Assembly (NCBI GenBank): GCA_019113675.1
Contig: DXHA01000051.1
Span: forward strand, 1 to 44,117
Reading direction: 5' to 3'
Origin: Candidatus Yaniella excrementigallinarum
GTDB lineage: Bacteria; Actinomycetota; Actinomycetes; Actinomycetales; Micrococcaceae
Length of the DNA stretch: 44,117 bases
Shown here: one piece after another, positions 42,956 to 44,117 of the stretch
Position numbering within the stretch: the stretch's first letter is position 1
How the letters are laid out: each line of letters opens with the position of its first letter
Position numbers and translations under genes: made by a program
Notes under the pieces: generated by a model
What the model was told of the DNA's origin: nothing
What the model saw: only the letters and a program-made list of their open reading frames with translations
Database searches by the model: none

Positions 42956-43492
42956 TTAGAACGGTGGTGGTGCGTCATTGCCGGAATCCCATGATCCAGC
43001 AGAGCCGCCACCACCCCACGGGTCGTTGCCCGGTGCGGGTTGTCCCCAACCGCCGCCAGCAGGTGCGCCACCCCAGTTTCCACCGGGTGCACCCTGGCCG
43101 CCACCGCCGAAGCCTCCGCCACCTGAACGCGGTGTGCGGTTTACCTGTGCGGTAGCCCAGCGCAGTGAGGGGCCAATCTCGTCAACATCTAATTCCCAGT
43201 TGGTTCGTTGTTGACCATCTTTGGTTTCAAATGACCGAGCTTTCAGCCGACCATGCGCGATCACGCGAGTACCCTTGGTCAGCGTCTCTGCCACGTTTTC
43301 GGCTGCTTCACGCCACACCGATGCTCGAACCCACAACGTTTCATCATCAAGCCATTCACCGGTCTGTTGATTTCGTGTACGTGGCGTCTGAGCAATCGTA
43401 AAGTTTGCAACCGCGTGTCCCGCTGCGGTAAACCGCAATTCTGGGTCACCTGCCAGGTTGCCAACCACAGTGATATATGGTTCTCCGGCCAT
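42956..43492 (-). CDS. ssb: Single-stranded DNA-binding protein
   Basis: A 178-residue ssDNA-binding protein for replication and repair. The OB fold (about 1-110) starts [20 protein letters not shown] and has [20 protein letters not shown]. The C-terminal tail is Gly/Trp-rich ([13 protein letters not shown] and onward), ending in an acidic tip NDAPPPF, a variant of the usual DDDIPF partner-binding end. AGGAG lies seven bases before ATG 43492. Located between rpsF and rpsR as in most actinobacteria. Confidence 0.97.
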   Translation of the reverse strand: MAGEPYITVVGNLAGDPELRFTAAGHAVANFTIAQTPRTRNQQTGEWLDDETLWVRASVWREAAENVAETLTKGTRVIAHGRLKARSFETKDGQQRTNWELDVDEIGPSLRWATAQVNRTPRSGGGGFGGGGQGAPGGNWGGAPAGGGWGQPAPGNDPWGGGGSAGSWDSGNDAPPPF

Positions 43493-43533
43493 GAAGCGCT
43501 CCTATGCGTAGCAGGTAGTAGTGGTACTAAAAC

Positions 43534-43836
43534 TTAGAGGGTAATTTTTTGATCTTCCGGGCGGATGATCTTCGTGCGCATCACGGTTTCGTTCAGGCCA
43601 AGCTGACGATCCAATTCCTGAGACTGCTCAGGGGTAGCGGTGAAGTTGACGACGGCATAAATTGCCTCGTTTTTCTTCTGGATCTCATAGGCCAGGCGAC
43701 GACGACCCCAAACTTCGAGCTCGTCAACGGTTCCGCCGTCCTTGTTGATTGCATCAAGGTACTTACGCAAGGTCGGTTCTACGGTACGCTCGTCGATCTC
43801 TGGATCGATAAGCACCATTAGTTCATATGCACGCAT
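43534..43836 (-). CDS. rpsF: 30S ribosomal protein bS6
   Basis: A 100-residue ribosomal protein partnering with bS18. [20 protein letters not shown] opens the protein, then [20 protein letters not shown], the conserved central block, and [13 protein letters not shown] at the end. AGGAGGT precedes ATG 43836 by seven bases. First gene of the cluster; its promoter should lie in 43840-44000. Confidence 0.98.
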   Translation of the reverse strand: MRAYELMVLIDPEIDERTVEPTLRKYLDAINKDGGTVDELEVWGRRRLAYEIQKKNEAIYAVVNFTATPEQSQELDRQLGLNETVMRTKIIRPEDQKITL

Positions 43837-44009
43837 GCGAACCCACCTCCTTTGGACTGGTGGTCACGGTCTTTCCGTAACAGGAGGTTCTAGTGCAAGC
43901 TGCTTCACCCATCTGGGGTGCAGACAGCAACCTCGCCATTATAGCTGACCGTAGGCCAAAACTGAATTTTCAGTTTTGGCTCTCGGCGACAGGCTTTATG
44001 TAGCGGTGG

Positions 44010-44117
44010 CTACTCGTATATGTAGGCCAGCACCTCTGCCGCTTGGTCGACTGATTCAACGGTCACGTTTGATTTGCGGGACAGTTCCTTGAGCGGGTGG
44101 ATCAACGATTCTGGCCG
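44010..44117 (-). CDS. Unidentified protein, C-terminal end only
   Basis: A minus-strand frame entering from the right edge and stopping at TAG 44010-44012. It reads ESLIHPLKELSRKSNVTVES and VDQAAEVLAYIYE, a helical, hydrophilic end. Only 35 residues are in the window, too few to name. It is upstream of rpsF on the same strand. Confidence 0.45.
   Translation of the reverse strand, partial: RPESLIHPLKELSRKSNVTVESVDQAAEVLAYIYE

Overview
The window is a chromosomal segment of a mid-GC actinobacterium, most likely a Micrococcales/Micrococcaceae-type organism. The evidence is an actinobacterial ribosomal/replication cluster (rpsF, ssb, rpsR, rplI, and dnaB nearby), MmyB-type XRE regulators, frequent GTG/TTG starts, a BCCT transporter, a menaquinone-type UbiE methyltransferase and apparent leaderless promoters. 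Genus cannot be fixed from sequence alone.

Region by region. 1-2300 is a graveyard of mobile DNA: a decayed IS110-type transposase, a possible plasmid Rep tail, an antitoxin gene whose RelE-type toxin partner is cut by one stop codon, a recombinase-like HTH fragment and the tail of a serine recombinase. 2851-5300 holds flavohemoprotein Hmp, a broken monoamine oxidase, a tautomerase and a small unknown gene. 5325-9308 is a p-aminobenzoyl-glutamate-type unit: a double-domain Lrp/AsnC regulator divergent from an M20 amidohydrolase and an AbgT transporter. 9729-15249 has a coiled-coil membrane protein with 21-bp repeats, an aldo/keto reductase, a broken aldehyde dehydrogenase, an XRE/MmyB regulator, a DHA2 drug exporter and a divergent SDR.

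15767-21573 has a methyltransferase and a three-gene minus-strand sugar-oxidation group: SMP-30 lactonase, a glucose-6-phosphate dehydrogenase homologue with an altered phosphate-binding motif, and a sugar/H+ symporter. A FUSC protein follows divergently. 21608-22864 is a Fic protein behind a striking three-half-site operator. 22976-25475 repeats the aldo/keto reductase plus MmyB-regulator pairing, followed by a frameshifted RibD-type reductase. A tRNA-Ala(CGC) then precedes an MDR oxidoreductase/3-hydroxyacyl-CoA dehydrogenase operon and a cysteine-containing HTH regulator.

28545-32206 is a metal unit: methyltransferase, P1B-type ATPase with a CPG motif, a separate HMA metallochaperone, and a divergent Crp/Fnr regulator with an FNR-like palindrome in the shared promoter. 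32213-36686 carries ubiE/menG, PEBP and CsbD proteins, an aminotransferase and dnaB. 36860-37122, upstream of dnaB, is a dense cluster of DnaA-box-like sequences with an AT-rich core. It is followed by a BCCT transporter, a YggS-type PLP protein, a divergent MocR regulator, a cold-shock gene and the rplI-rpsR-ssb-rpsF cluster.

The strongest leads are the non-canonical G6PDH/lactonase/symporter operon, which may oxidise free rather than phosphorylated sugar; the DnaA-box cluster upstream of dnaB; the Fic operator; the CPG ATPase unit; and a set of five genes with a -10 hexamer exactly six bases before the start codon. No CRISPR array, prophage or complete insertion sequence was seen.
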